Positions 32,347 through 42,106 of a DNA stretch of 64,000 nucleotides are shown here, in pieces. Position numbers and translations under genes: made by a program. The notes under the pieces were generated by a model that was given only the letters and a program-made list of their open reading frames with translations, ran no database searches and was not told the origin of the DNA. The stretch is from Ceratopteris richardii. Taxonomy: Eukaryota > Streptophyta > Polypodiopsida > Polypodiales > Pteridaceae. How positions within the stretch are numbered: the first letter of the stretch is position 1; each line of letters begins with the position of its first letter. Where the stretch lies: the NCBI GenBank assembly GCA_020310875.1, contig CM035417.1, positions 85,685,417 to 85,749,416 of the forward strand, read 5' to 3'.

Positions 32347-32967
32347 TCAGATACTATACACCTTGGAGTCATCATGGTCATGAGCACCCCAAGGTGTACA
32401 TAGTGTTCCACGTGGTGTTCCACGTGGTGTACTACGTAGCATCCCTACATCTGAGGTACTCCTCCTAGGAGTAGAAGCGGGCGACACAACGTCCATCGCA
32501 CTACCTCCACAACAATTGCCTCCTCTGCCTCCAGACCTACCTATAGATCCACTCCTAGAACTTCTTGCTCTAGAGCCTGACCTTGATCTACGAGACGGGC
32601 CAGAACCTGTATCGTGCTGAGGTGTCAAACGCACATGTCTTCTAGTAGACGGAGTAGGAGATGGTTGCAAAGATGGTCGTGATGGAGTCACAAAGCTAGG
32701 AGACATACCTCCTATGGGAGTAGCACCACCCGCAGGAGTGACACCGGTAGGAGTGACGCCGGCGGGAGTGACACCGGTGGGAGTGAGGCCAGCGGGAGTG
32801 AGGCTAGCAGGAGTAAGGTCGCCAAGAGTAAGGCCGCGAGGAGTGCTACCACGAGCGATCCAATATTGTGATGTAGCGGCCATATACGTAGGAGGAACCT
32901 GAGAGATGAACTCCAAAAACTGCTCCTCTGTCATGGAATGTGGATTGACTGGAGGACTGTCTCCCAT
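32347..32967 (-). CDS. TPxGV-repeat, Ser/Arg-rich protein of CACTA element
   Basis: Open frame of 206 codons starting MGDSPPVNPHSMTEEQFLEF. Residues ~40-85 are about nine copies of a five-residue repeat (TPAGV/TPTGV/TPASL). A Pro/Ser/Thr-rich stretch follows, then an RSGSRARSSRSGSIGRSGGR segment like an RS-type or nucleic-acid-binding tail, then STPRGTPRGT repeats. No known domain. It lies between the CxxC exon (33088-33318) and the PF03004-like exons, so it is probably the N-terminal exon of the TNP1-like protein. The frame may continue by splicing at its end. Confidence 0.5.
   Translation of the reverse strand: MGDSPPVNPHSMTEEQFLEFISQVPPTYMAATSQYWIARGSTPRGLTLGDLTPASLTPAGLTPTGVTPAGVTPTGVTPAGGATPIGGMSPSFVTPSRPSLQPSPTPSTRRHVRLTPQHDTGSGPSRRSRSGSRARSSRSGSIGRSGGRGGNCCGGSAMDVVSPASTPRRSTSDVGMLRSTPRGTPRGTLCTPWGAHDHDDSKVYSI
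32715..32860. repeat. 15-bp coding minisatellite
   Basis: About nine units of GGAGTGACACCGGYG type (in phase with codons), encoding the TPxGV repeats on the minus strand. The G+C-rich units stand out from AT-rich flanks. Confidence 0.9.
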
Positions 32968-33087
32968 CGTGCTCTGTAATAAAAGAACTCAAATAATTAG
33001 CATGTGATAAGAAAAGTAATATAGAGAATAAACAAAAAAAAAACAAAAATTAGTATGTACAAGTGTTTTATTCAAAAGTCCTCTATT

Positions 33088-33318
33088 CTAGCATCCTCTT
33101 GAGGATCCGATGCACCGAGAATATCTATGTCTATATTGATGGTCCATCTGCTCACCTGGGGGACCATGCGAATGATAGTATAGGTTTTCTAGTCGACTCC
33201 TATCAAAGGATCCATACTCTCTAACATGTGTAGTACAAATCCATCGTTTTTGATAAATTTGATACTTGCACTGTGTGCAAGGACATGCCATTCTGTCTTC
33301 AAGATCCAAAGAAGCCAT
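33088..33318 (-). CDS. CxxC transposase-associated-like exon
   Basis: Starts MASLDLEDRMACPCTQCKYQ, then WICTTHVREYGSFDRSRLEN and LYYHSHGPPGEQ. CPCxxC, a spaced H and a YY/W-x2-HG ending match the Transpos_assoc domain (PF13963) found at the N-terminus of CACTA transposases. The exon at 16366-16592 carries the same signature. It is the first recognisable exon of the minus-strand gene here, and no TNP2 catalytic part follows. Confidence 0.6.
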   Translation of the reverse strand: MASLDLEDRMACPCTQCKYQIYQKRWICTTHVREYGSFDRSRLENLYYHSHGPPGEQMDHQYRHRYSRCIGSSRGC

Positions 33319-33339
33319 CTGCTACAATATGGACATTTT

Positions 33340-35455
33340 AGAACATTTGTTTTTTTATTAAACCTAAAAATCTAACTCTAAAAGATTTAAATGTGAAATA
33401 CTAAACCTAAATACTTAAATACCTAAAAAAACTTAAAACCCTAATTTAAAAACCCTAATCTATATAGCTATCCTTTTTTATCCATATATTCGGATTTTTT
33501 CTTGATTTGTCCTATTTTATATATTCATTTATTTATTTATTCATATTTTTTTCCTCTTAATTGAGTTATATGTATGCCTAAACCCTAAAACCCTAATTTT
33601 AAAGATCTAGTCCTATATTATGTATATTTCTATACACGTGTATATACATGTATGTATGTATTATATGTGTATGTGTATGTGTGTATACATGTAATGTAGG
33701 TGCTAAAACCCTAAAACCCTAATCCAAATGACCTAGACCTAAAACATGTATATATATGTATGCATGTGTATATATATGTGTATATGTATATATATGTGCA
33801 TATAGATAGGTGTATAAGTATGTGTGTTTGTGTATTGTAAATATATTCACTCTCTTTAAAATGATTAAATTTAAACATATTTTTATATATGTTATCATAT
33901 ATATTTCATTTATTTATTTAAAATACTAATTCTTATCATATTTTATTATCTATATAATTATCCTACCTTATATATATATATTATTTATATATTCAGATTC
34001 GTTCCTTACTTAATCCTATTTTTAAATATTTAATTATAAATATTTAATTAAATTTTTTAAAACACTACTTCTTTTTATATTTATTTATCTATATAATTAT
34101 CCTATTTTATATATATATTTATTTATATATTCATATTTTTTCATTACGTAATCCTAAATATATTTAAATTTATATATTTAATTATATATATTTAATTAAA
34201 TTATTTAAAACACTAGTTCTTTTTATATTTATTTATGTATATAATTATCTTATTTTATATATATATATTTATCTATATATTCATATTTTTCCTTACATAA
34301 TCATATTTTTATATATTTATTTATATATATTTAATTATATATATTTAATTAAATTATGTAAAACACTAGTTCTTTTTATATTTATTTATGTATATAATTA
34401 TCTTATTTTATATATATATTTATTTATATATTCAGATTTTTTCCTTACGGAATCCTATTTTTAAATATTTAATTTTATATATTTAATTATATATATTTAA
34501 TTAAAACCCTAATCTTAAAATTCTAGATCTAAAATATGTATATTTTTGTATGCATGTGTATCTACATGTATATATGTATTATATGTGTATGTGTATGTGT
34601 GTATATATGTTATGTAGGTGTTAAAACCCTAAAACCCTAATCTTAAAGATTTAGATTTAAATCTAAAATACTAAAACCTAAATACTTAACCACCAATAAA
34701 AATCTAAACCCCTAATCCTAAAACCCTAATCATATTTTATATATATATAGTTATTTATATATTCAGATTTTTTTCTCATTTTTCTCTATATTTTTCCTAA
34801 ATATAAATATATTTGAGTTATATGTATGTCTAAACCCTAAAACCCTAATCTTGAAGACCTAGACCTAAAATATGTATATTTCTGTATACATGTGTATATA
34901 CATGTATATATGTATTATATGTGCATGTGTATGTGTGCAAATATGTTATGTAGATGTTAAAACCCTTAAACCCTAATCTTAAAGATTTAAATCTAAAATA
35001 TGTATATTTTTGTATGCATGTGTATCTACATGTATGTATATATTATATGTATATGTGTGTTTGTGTATATATGTTATCTACGTATTAAAACCCTAAAACC
35101 CTAATCAGAAAGACTTAGACTTAAATATGAAATACTAAAACCTAAATACTTAAACACCTATAAAAATCTAAACCCCTAATCCTAAAGCCCTAATCATATT
35201 TTATATATATATTTATTTATATATTCAGATTTTTTTTCTGATTTTTCTCTATATTTTTTCTTAATAGAAATATAATTGAGTGATATGTATGCCTAAACCC
35301 TAAACCCCTAATCTTAAATATCTAGACCTAAAATATTTATATTTTTGTATACATGTGTATATACATGTATATATATATTATATGTGTATGTGTATGTATG
35401 TGTAAATAGCGTAAAAACCCTAATCCTTTTTTTATATATTTGATGTAAAAAAAAA
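33340..35455. repeat. AT-rich satellite with CCCTAAA telomere-like motifs
   Basis: Two interleaved repeat types. One (~150-200 bp) contains AAAACCCTAAAACCCTAATC, TAGACCTAAAATATGTATA and a TATATGTGTATGTGTATG run; copies lie near 33590, 34500, 34830, 34980 and 35290. The other (~165 bp) is TATTTATATATTCAGATTTT plus TTTAATTATATATATTTAAT, with copies near 33960, 34110, 34250 and 34390. CCCTAAA is the plant telomere unit, but runs are only 2-3 units. No coding sequence. Confidence 0.85.
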
Positions 35456-35459
35456 CTTC

Positions 35460-36539
35460 AAAATAAAAATAGGATTATATGTGTGTATGTATGCATGTGT
35501 GTATATATGTGTGTGTATGTATGCATGTGTACATGTGTGCATGTGTATGTATGCATGTGTATACATGTGTGTGTATGTGTATGTGTGTGTATGTAGGCAT
35601 GCATGTGTGTGCATGTGTGTGTACGTGTGTGTATGTATGCATGCATGTGTGTGTATGTGTGTGTATGTGTATGCATGTGTATACATGTGTGTGTATGTGT
35701 ATGTGTGTGTATGTATACATGCATGTGTATGTTTGTATGTATGCATGTGTGTATATATGTGTGTTATATGTATGCATGTGTACATATGTGTGTGTATGTA
35801 TGCATGTGCATACATGTGTGTGTATGTGTATGTGTGTGTATGTATGCATGCATGTGTGTGTATGTGTATGTGTGTATATATTGTATGCATGCATGTGTGT
35901 ATATATGTGTGTGTAGGTATGTGTGTATGCATGTGTGTGTATGTATGCATGTGTGTATATGTGTATATGTGTGTATGCATGCATGTGTGTATATGTGTGT
36001 GTGTGAATGTATATGTGTGTATATATGTATGTGTGTATATGTGTGTGTGTATGTGTATGTATGCATATGTGTATAAATGTGTGTGTATGTATGTGTGTAT
36101 GCATGTGCGTGTATGTATGCATGTGTGTATATGTGTATATGTGTGTATGCATGCATGTGTGTATATGTGTGTGTATGTATGCATGCATGTGTGTATATAT
36201 GTGTGTGTGTATGTATGTGTGTATATGTGTGTGTGTATGTATGTGTGTATATGTGTGCGCGTATGTTTATGTATGCATATGTATTTATATGTGTGTGTAT
36301 GTATGTGTGTATGCATGTGTGTATGTATGCATGTGTGTAAATTTATATGTGTGTGTATGCATGCATGTGTGTATATGTGTGTGTGTATGTAAGCATGCAT
36401 GTGTGTATAGGTGTGTGTATGTAAGCATGCATGTGTGTACATGTATGTGTGTATGTATGCATGTGCATATATGTATGTGTGTATGTATGCATGTGTGTAC
36501 ATGTATGTGTGTATGTATGCATGTGTAAATGTGTAAATG
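35460..36539. repeat. TATG/TGTG array (TG-rich on plus strand)
   Basis: About 1.08 kb of TGTGTATG-type repeat ending directly at the CACTA terminus at 36540. All frames stay open for long distances because the units lack stops; these are not genes. Confidence 0.98.
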
Positions 36540-36770
36540 CACTGCAAGAAAAAGGGGGGCGTACCGACGCCCCCGAATCGGGAAAAAAACGGGAACCATC
36601 ACTTATGCGACGAGGTCGTCGCATAAGCGACGGTAGGAATTTTGGATTTTTTTAAATTCCCAACCCTCGTCGCATAAGCGACGATAGCGTCGCATAAGCG
36701 ACGCTACTTAAAAAGCGTCTCTATCACCGTCGCTGATTAGCGACGTATTTAACGACGTTGGCAAATGCTC
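36540..36770 (+). repeat. CACTA family B left terminus
   Basis: CACTGCAAGAAAAAGG followed by subterminal palindromes: CTTATGCGACG/CGTCGCATAAG at 36602-36627 (11-bp perfect stem, 4-nt loop), more CGTCGCATAAGCGACG at 36667-36705, and GTCGCTGATTAGCGAC near 36730. These are likely transposase binding sites. Confidence 0.85.
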
Positions 36771-36925
36771 TGGAATGTAAAAAAAAACATTTGACTTCTC
36801 TCGGCACATTTGTGCCGGGACTTGGACGCGAGCAAGAACAGAGAGACCGAGAGAGAGAGAGAGAGAGAGAGAAAGAGCACGCGCGAGAGGGAGAGAGAGA
36901 GAGCGAGACCATTGGCAGGTACGCG
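36771..36925. repeat. GA-rich segment inside the family-B left end
   Basis: Unique text with AGAGAGAGAG tracts at 36843-36905, absent from the right end (where the sequence passes directly from GACGTTGGCC to TTGGCAGGTATGC). So the left arm has an insertion or the right arm a deletion of ~140 bp. Confidence 0.75.
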
Positions 36926-38455
36926 CACACACACACATACATATGTACACACACATATACACGCATAGACACACACACACACATATGCATAGACACACAC
37001 ACACATACACACAAATACACACACATATACACATATACACAATGCATAATGCATACACATACACACATGCACACATAATGCATACACATGCACACACATA
37101 TACATGCATAATTCACAGGTATACATACACATACATAATGCATATGCATACATAATGCACATGCATACATACACATACATAATGCATACACACACATGCA
37201 TACATCATGCATACACACACATACACACATATGCATACATACACACATAGACACATACACACATAGACACATAGACACACATAGACACATACACACACAT
37301 AAACACATACACACTCATAGACACACACACATACACATAGACGTGCACACACATACACACACATATACACACACATACACACATAGACACATACACACAT
37401 AATGATGCATTCACACACATAGACACACATATACACACACACATCCAAACATACACACTCATAGACACACATAATGATGCATTCACACACATACACATGC
37501 ATACACACATAGACACACATATACACTTACACATCCAAACATACACACTCATAGACACACATTCATACACACACACATCCAAACATACACACTCATAGAC
37601 ACACACACATACACATAGACGCGCACACACATACACACACATAGACGTGCACACACATACACACACATATACACACACAGACACATACACACATAATGAT
37701 GCATCCACACACATACACATGCATACACACATAGACACACATACACACACACACACATATATGCATACACACACACATAGAGAGACATACACACACATAC
37801 ACATACATGCATACATATGCATACATACACATACATAATGCATACACACACATATGCATACATAATGCATACACACACATACACAAACCTATGCATACAT
37901 ACATGCATACACACACATAGACACATACACACATAGACACATACACACACATAGACACATACACACACATAAACACATACACACTCATAGACGCGTAGCG
38001 ACACATATACATAGACACACACACATACACACACATATACACAAACACATACACACATAGAACATACACACATAGACACATACACACATAGACACATACA
38101 CACATAATGATGCATACACACATATACACATGCATACACATACATATGCATACATACATGCATACACATACACACATAAACACATACACACACATAGACA
38201 CATACACACATAAACACATACACACTCATAGGTACACACACATACACGTAGACACACACACATATAGTATATACACACACATGCACACATAGACACATAC
38301 ACACATACACATTCATACACACACATACACATGTATACACACATACAGACACATATACACACACATACACACATACACACATACACACACATATATGCAT
38401 ACACACACACATAGAGAGACATACACACATAAACACATACATGCATTGTAACATA
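36926..38455. repeat. CATA/CACA array (CA-rich on plus strand)
   Basis: TGTGTATG-type repeat on the minus strand, ~1.5 kb. It is the inverted counterpart of 53340-54150: the same succession of irregular words (ATGCATTATGTGTGCATGTG, GTGTGAATGCATCATTATG) occurs on both arms. Confidence 0.96.
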
Positions 38456-39217
38456 ATCCTGGTAGGAGATGGGCTAACCACTTGCCCCAAAAGCCATGGT
38501 TGAGGATTACTTCCTAATCCTCTCTCTTAGGGTATTTTCACGTTTCTAAGTAAATAACCTAATTGAATGAATGCATGTTCTTCAAGTTCTAGAACATGAG
38601 GCTCGGGGGTTGCCTACAGTTATATATATAGCTTTATTTTCGAGGACGAAAATCTTTCCCAAGGGGGGAAGAATGTAATAAAGTAAGTTTATGATCTAGG
38701 GATCCGAAGGCTTCAGACAGATCTGAAATCGGATACCGTTTGGTCACTCGTCTGTAGGACAAAAGATCTCAAGACTAGACTCAAGCATAAGTCATGTGCT
38801 CTCATATTCAAGTAATCCACTTAGCCTAGTGGTTAAGTCTCATGGTTGTGAAGGAAGAGGTCTTGGGTTCAACTCCCATGGGGAGCATGGGGAGAGTGTT
38901 TTGCCCAAAGAGCTCTAGAGCCTTCTAACTCAAGTTAACGTGAGTTAACTTGAGTCCAGTGGACTTAACTCAAGAGGTGAGTACAACAACCACTAGTGGA
39001 CTCTAGTGGAAGGTACTAAAGTAGTGGTCGAGATCACTCCAGCCACTAATAGACTCTAGTGGTGGATATGAAAGGAGTGGAGGAGATTGCACATGCACTT
39101 GTGGACTCTAGTTACATTTGTGGTCCTCATTAGTTCAAGCAGCTATATATACAGGCATAAGGTTGGGAGGAGAGTCATATTCATTCATGAGAATTTCCAG
39201 TCGTTACGCTGTTGCAT
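38456..39217 (+). mobile_element. Gypsy-type 3' end and LTR remnant
   Basis: Unique insertion in the array flanked by TGCAT on both sides (a 5-bp duplication). It starts TGTAAC and ends GTTGCA. At 38640-38672 it reads TCGAGGACGAAAATC and AAGGGGGGAAGAATG, the gypsy pol end and polypurine tract. An LTR would therefore begin TGTAATAAAG at about 38672 and contain the TATA box GCTATATATACAGG at 39139. Related inverted fragments lie at 58070-58145 and 58546-58650. Confidence 0.6.
38815..38890 (+). ncRNA. tRNA-like SINE head (box A and box B)
   Basis: TAGCCTAGTGG at 38822 fits the pol III box A (TRGCNNAGTGG), and GGTTCAACTCC at 38866 fits box B (GGTTCGANTCC) 44 nt later, a normal internal-promoter spacing. 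It cannot fold as a full tRNA with a clear acceptor stem, so a tRNA-derived SINE inside the LTR region is the better reading. Confidence 0.5.
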
Positions 39218-40039
39218 GCATACATATGCATACATAATGCATATGCATATGCATACAATGTACATACATACTTACATGCATACATAATGCACATGCATAG
39301 ATACATACACACACATAGATACATACACACATAGACACATACACACACATGAACACATACATACTCATAGATACACACACATACACATAGACACACACAC
39401 ATACACACACATACACACATAATGATGCATACACACACATACACATGCATACACACATACAGACACATGTACACACACATTCACACACACATTCACACAC
39501 ATACATGCATACACACACATACACATACATGCATACATATTGCATATGCATATGCATACATACATACTTACCTGCATATGCATACACACACACATATGCA
39601 TACATAATGCGTATGCATATGCATACATAATGCATATGCATATGCATACATAATGCATATGCATATCCATACATACATACTTATATGCATACATAATGCA
39701 CATGCTTACATACACTGTCATAATGTATACACACACACATACACACATAGACACATACACACATAATGATGCATACACACACATACATATGCATACACAC
39801 ACATATGCATACATACATGCATACACATACACACACATAGATACATACATACACATAAATACATACACACTCATAAACACACACACTTACACATAGACAC
39901 ACACACATACACACACACATACACACAAAGACACATACAGGTAATGATGCATACACACATACACATGCATACATAGACACACATAATGATGCATACACAC
40001 ACATACATATGCATACACACACATATGCATACATACATG
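39218..40039. repeat. CATA/CACA array
   Basis: Continuation of the left-arm array, mirrored by 52500-53335 on the right arm (shared words include TATGCATATGCATATGCATT and GTATGTGTGTGAATGTGTG). It ends exactly at the second family-B terminus. Confidence 0.95.
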
Positions 40040-40325
40040 CACTACAAGGAATACAGGCATATAGCGACGGTTAAGGCGATAGAATTTCATCGCTTTAAAA
40101 TTGCAACTTGCGTCGTAATTAGCATCCGGCGCGGACCGTCGATTAGACGACGCAGAAAACGACGGTATTTGCGATTTGGATTGCAATGCTCCCGTACAAC
40201 GTCGCTTAAACGATGCTATTTAAAGGCGTCGGTTAAGCGACGTTTTTTTGCATCGCATAAGCGACGCTAAAAAAAAGGTCGCTTATACAACGACGAATAG
40301 CATCGCTTACACGACGATCTGTTGA
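40040..40325 (+). repeat. Second CACTA family B terminus
   Basis: CACTACAAGGAATAC preceded by ATG. Inside lie diverged GCGACGGTTAAGGCGA, GTCGATTAGACGAC, GTCGCTTAAACGATG and CATCGCATAAGCGACG motifs. These resemble, but are clearly distinct from, the 36540/54372 pair. No partner end with the same sequence was found. Confidence 0.8.
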
Positions 40326-40867
40326 CGGACAAAAATCAAAACATTGGAGGCTCTGCAATCGGCATTTTCACACGTCCGATCGAAGAGCTCTCCAACGTTC
40401 GCAATTGCGCTACGCTTAGGAGGTAAAGTGCACGCATTCTCCTCTTGAACTCCAATCCATTTCCTATGTATACAATATTCCCCTCTGGCTCTACGTCGCA
40501 CTCTAGTCCTAACGTGCCTATGGATGTCCTCATAGGCAATGTCTCTGCTCTGCTATCACGTGCTGGAGGTGGTATAGGTGTCCTGAAAATAGATAGATAA
40601 AAATAAATAAAAATATGTGCTATAATATCATTCAAAAAGTTTATGAAAAAAAACATACCTATGAGCAGATAGCTCTCTTCCTGCGTGTGGAGCCGCAAAA
40701 GAGCCCTCGTCTGATCACGTAAGCATCTGGATTGTATAATCCAGCTCCTCATCAGACATCTCTGCGTAGTCCCGCATTATGGCCCCTAGAGTATCTGACC
40801 GAACTCTTGCTCTCACAAGACTTTTTATGAGAGTGAGTTTCGCCTTTCTCTCTCTACTGGGATTCAT
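40326..40867 (-). pseudogene. TNP1-like accessory gene, internally deleted copy
   Basis: Same gene as 57273-57953. ATG at 40867; exon 1 reads NPSRERKAKLTLIKSL, then YAEMSDEELDYTIQMLT followed by TGA at 40715-40717, where the other copy has CGA. An intron follows, then exon 2 with SIGTLGLECDVEPEGNIVYI and GNGLEFKRRMRA. After that the sequence departs from the other copy and runs straight into the terminus, ending ...IAEPPMF at 40336. The remaining exons are deleted. The array begins ~35 bp upstream of the ATG. Confidence 0.65.
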
Positions 40868-40899
40868 AATACCTAACATATAAAACAAAATGGTTAGAA

Positions 40900-41003
40900 A
40901 TCAATATATATACGTGTATGTGTGTGTATGCATGTGTATGTGTGTGTATGCATCATTATGTGTGTAAGTGTCTATGTGTATTTGTGTGTGTGTATATGTG
41001 TGT
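40900..41003. repeat. TATG/TGTG array, left piece
   Basis: TG-rich on the plus strand. It resumes at 47421 after the family-II copia insertion and at 51777 after the family-I insertion. It matches, inverted, 57130-57235. Confidence 0.95.
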
Positions 41004-42065
41004 TGTTGGGAGAGGATGGTTGGATGCACTCAGAGATTGAGTAGGTGCTGCTAAACTTGCTTCACACCAGCCCTCTTTAACTCCAGGAATGCTTAGTATA
41101 CTTGATTAGCTTCCAAATGATACCAAGAAAGCATATATGCACTTTGCAAATGATATGTGTAATGATCAAATCAAAACAGATAACTTTGCACTTCACAAAT
41201 CCAAGAAAACTTGCTATTTTGATATTGACACCTGCTCAGTCTTTCACTCAGTATGACCAACACACTTACAATTGATCAAATTCCTTCTGGAAATATTTAA
41301 TTAGCTTAACAAGCTACCAATTGCAAGTGGAATCATTCAAATTGATAAACTATGCACAGAGAAATAACTTTAGCAAGTGTATGGTCACTCCCGACTTTTT
41401 AGGAGATGTGTAGATAAATACCAGAGACTGCTTCGAAGACGATTTCTTGACAATGGCTGAACCAAACTTCTTCAAACTTTGTAGTCTTGTAGAATGCTTT
41501 GAGCTGGTTCCAACAAGCCTTGAATCACTTGATTTGGTTGAGTAGATCTTGAGATGTGCCTTGTTGAAGTTGACAGACTTGGAGATAGACAACTCAGAGA
41601 ATACAGAAGTAGTAGATGTAAATGTATGTATTACTTTACATTGATTTACAAACTCATTGGCATGTCAAGCATTGCCTAATAAGATAGAGATGTGTGGGCA
41701 ATAGTGTAGCACTTCACACACTCAAAGATAGGTGAGATATGCCTCGGGAAATGAGCTAGAACATGAGCTACTCCCCGTGACTCTTTTTTTGCCTCTTATA
41801 TAGAGTTGAGTTAAATTCAAAAAAATTCAAAATCTCCTAGAGTCTTTCACATTAAAGTTGATTGCGATATTCCCTCAATCAATCAATCAAATTTTCCACA
41901 ACTTAATCAAGTAGGTGTGATTACATAAGGTGCCAAGTCACTAAGATTTTTACAAGAGATAAAATGGTAAGAAATCATAGGCATAAGTTCCTATGGTCCT
42001 TGCTTCACATAGTGATATCCTTCAAGGGTTCCAAGCCAAATGTGAAGGCTTGATTTGCACCAAGA
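41004..42065 (-). repeat. 3' LTR of copia family II
   Basis: Plus-strand left end TGTTGGGAGAGG, right end GCACCAAGA. The expected CA end is mutated (CAAGA against CAACA in the other LTR). A likely TATA region is the minus strand near CTCTATATAAGAGG (41795). The GA-rich polypurine tract (minus strand TTGAGGGGGAGCTC) abuts it at 42066-42077. Confidence 0.93.
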
Positions 42066-42106
42066 GCTCCCCCTCAAGCCAAACATTTTGGCTCAAGTCT
42101 TCATCT

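Noticed and set aside
35432..36547. 371-codon His/Thr-rich frame and overlapping Cys/Val-rich frames
   Set aside because: The same artefact of the array; overlapping open frames on both strands and no domain.
38815..38890. Functional tRNA gene
   Set aside because: Box A and B are good, but I cannot form a convincing acceptor stem or identify a clean anticodon arm; a SINE head is more likely.
36926..40039. Possible CRISPR-like repeat/spacer pattern
   Set aside because: The recurring words have no constant repeat length or unique spacers, and the setting is eukaryotic; it is a degenerate microsatellite.
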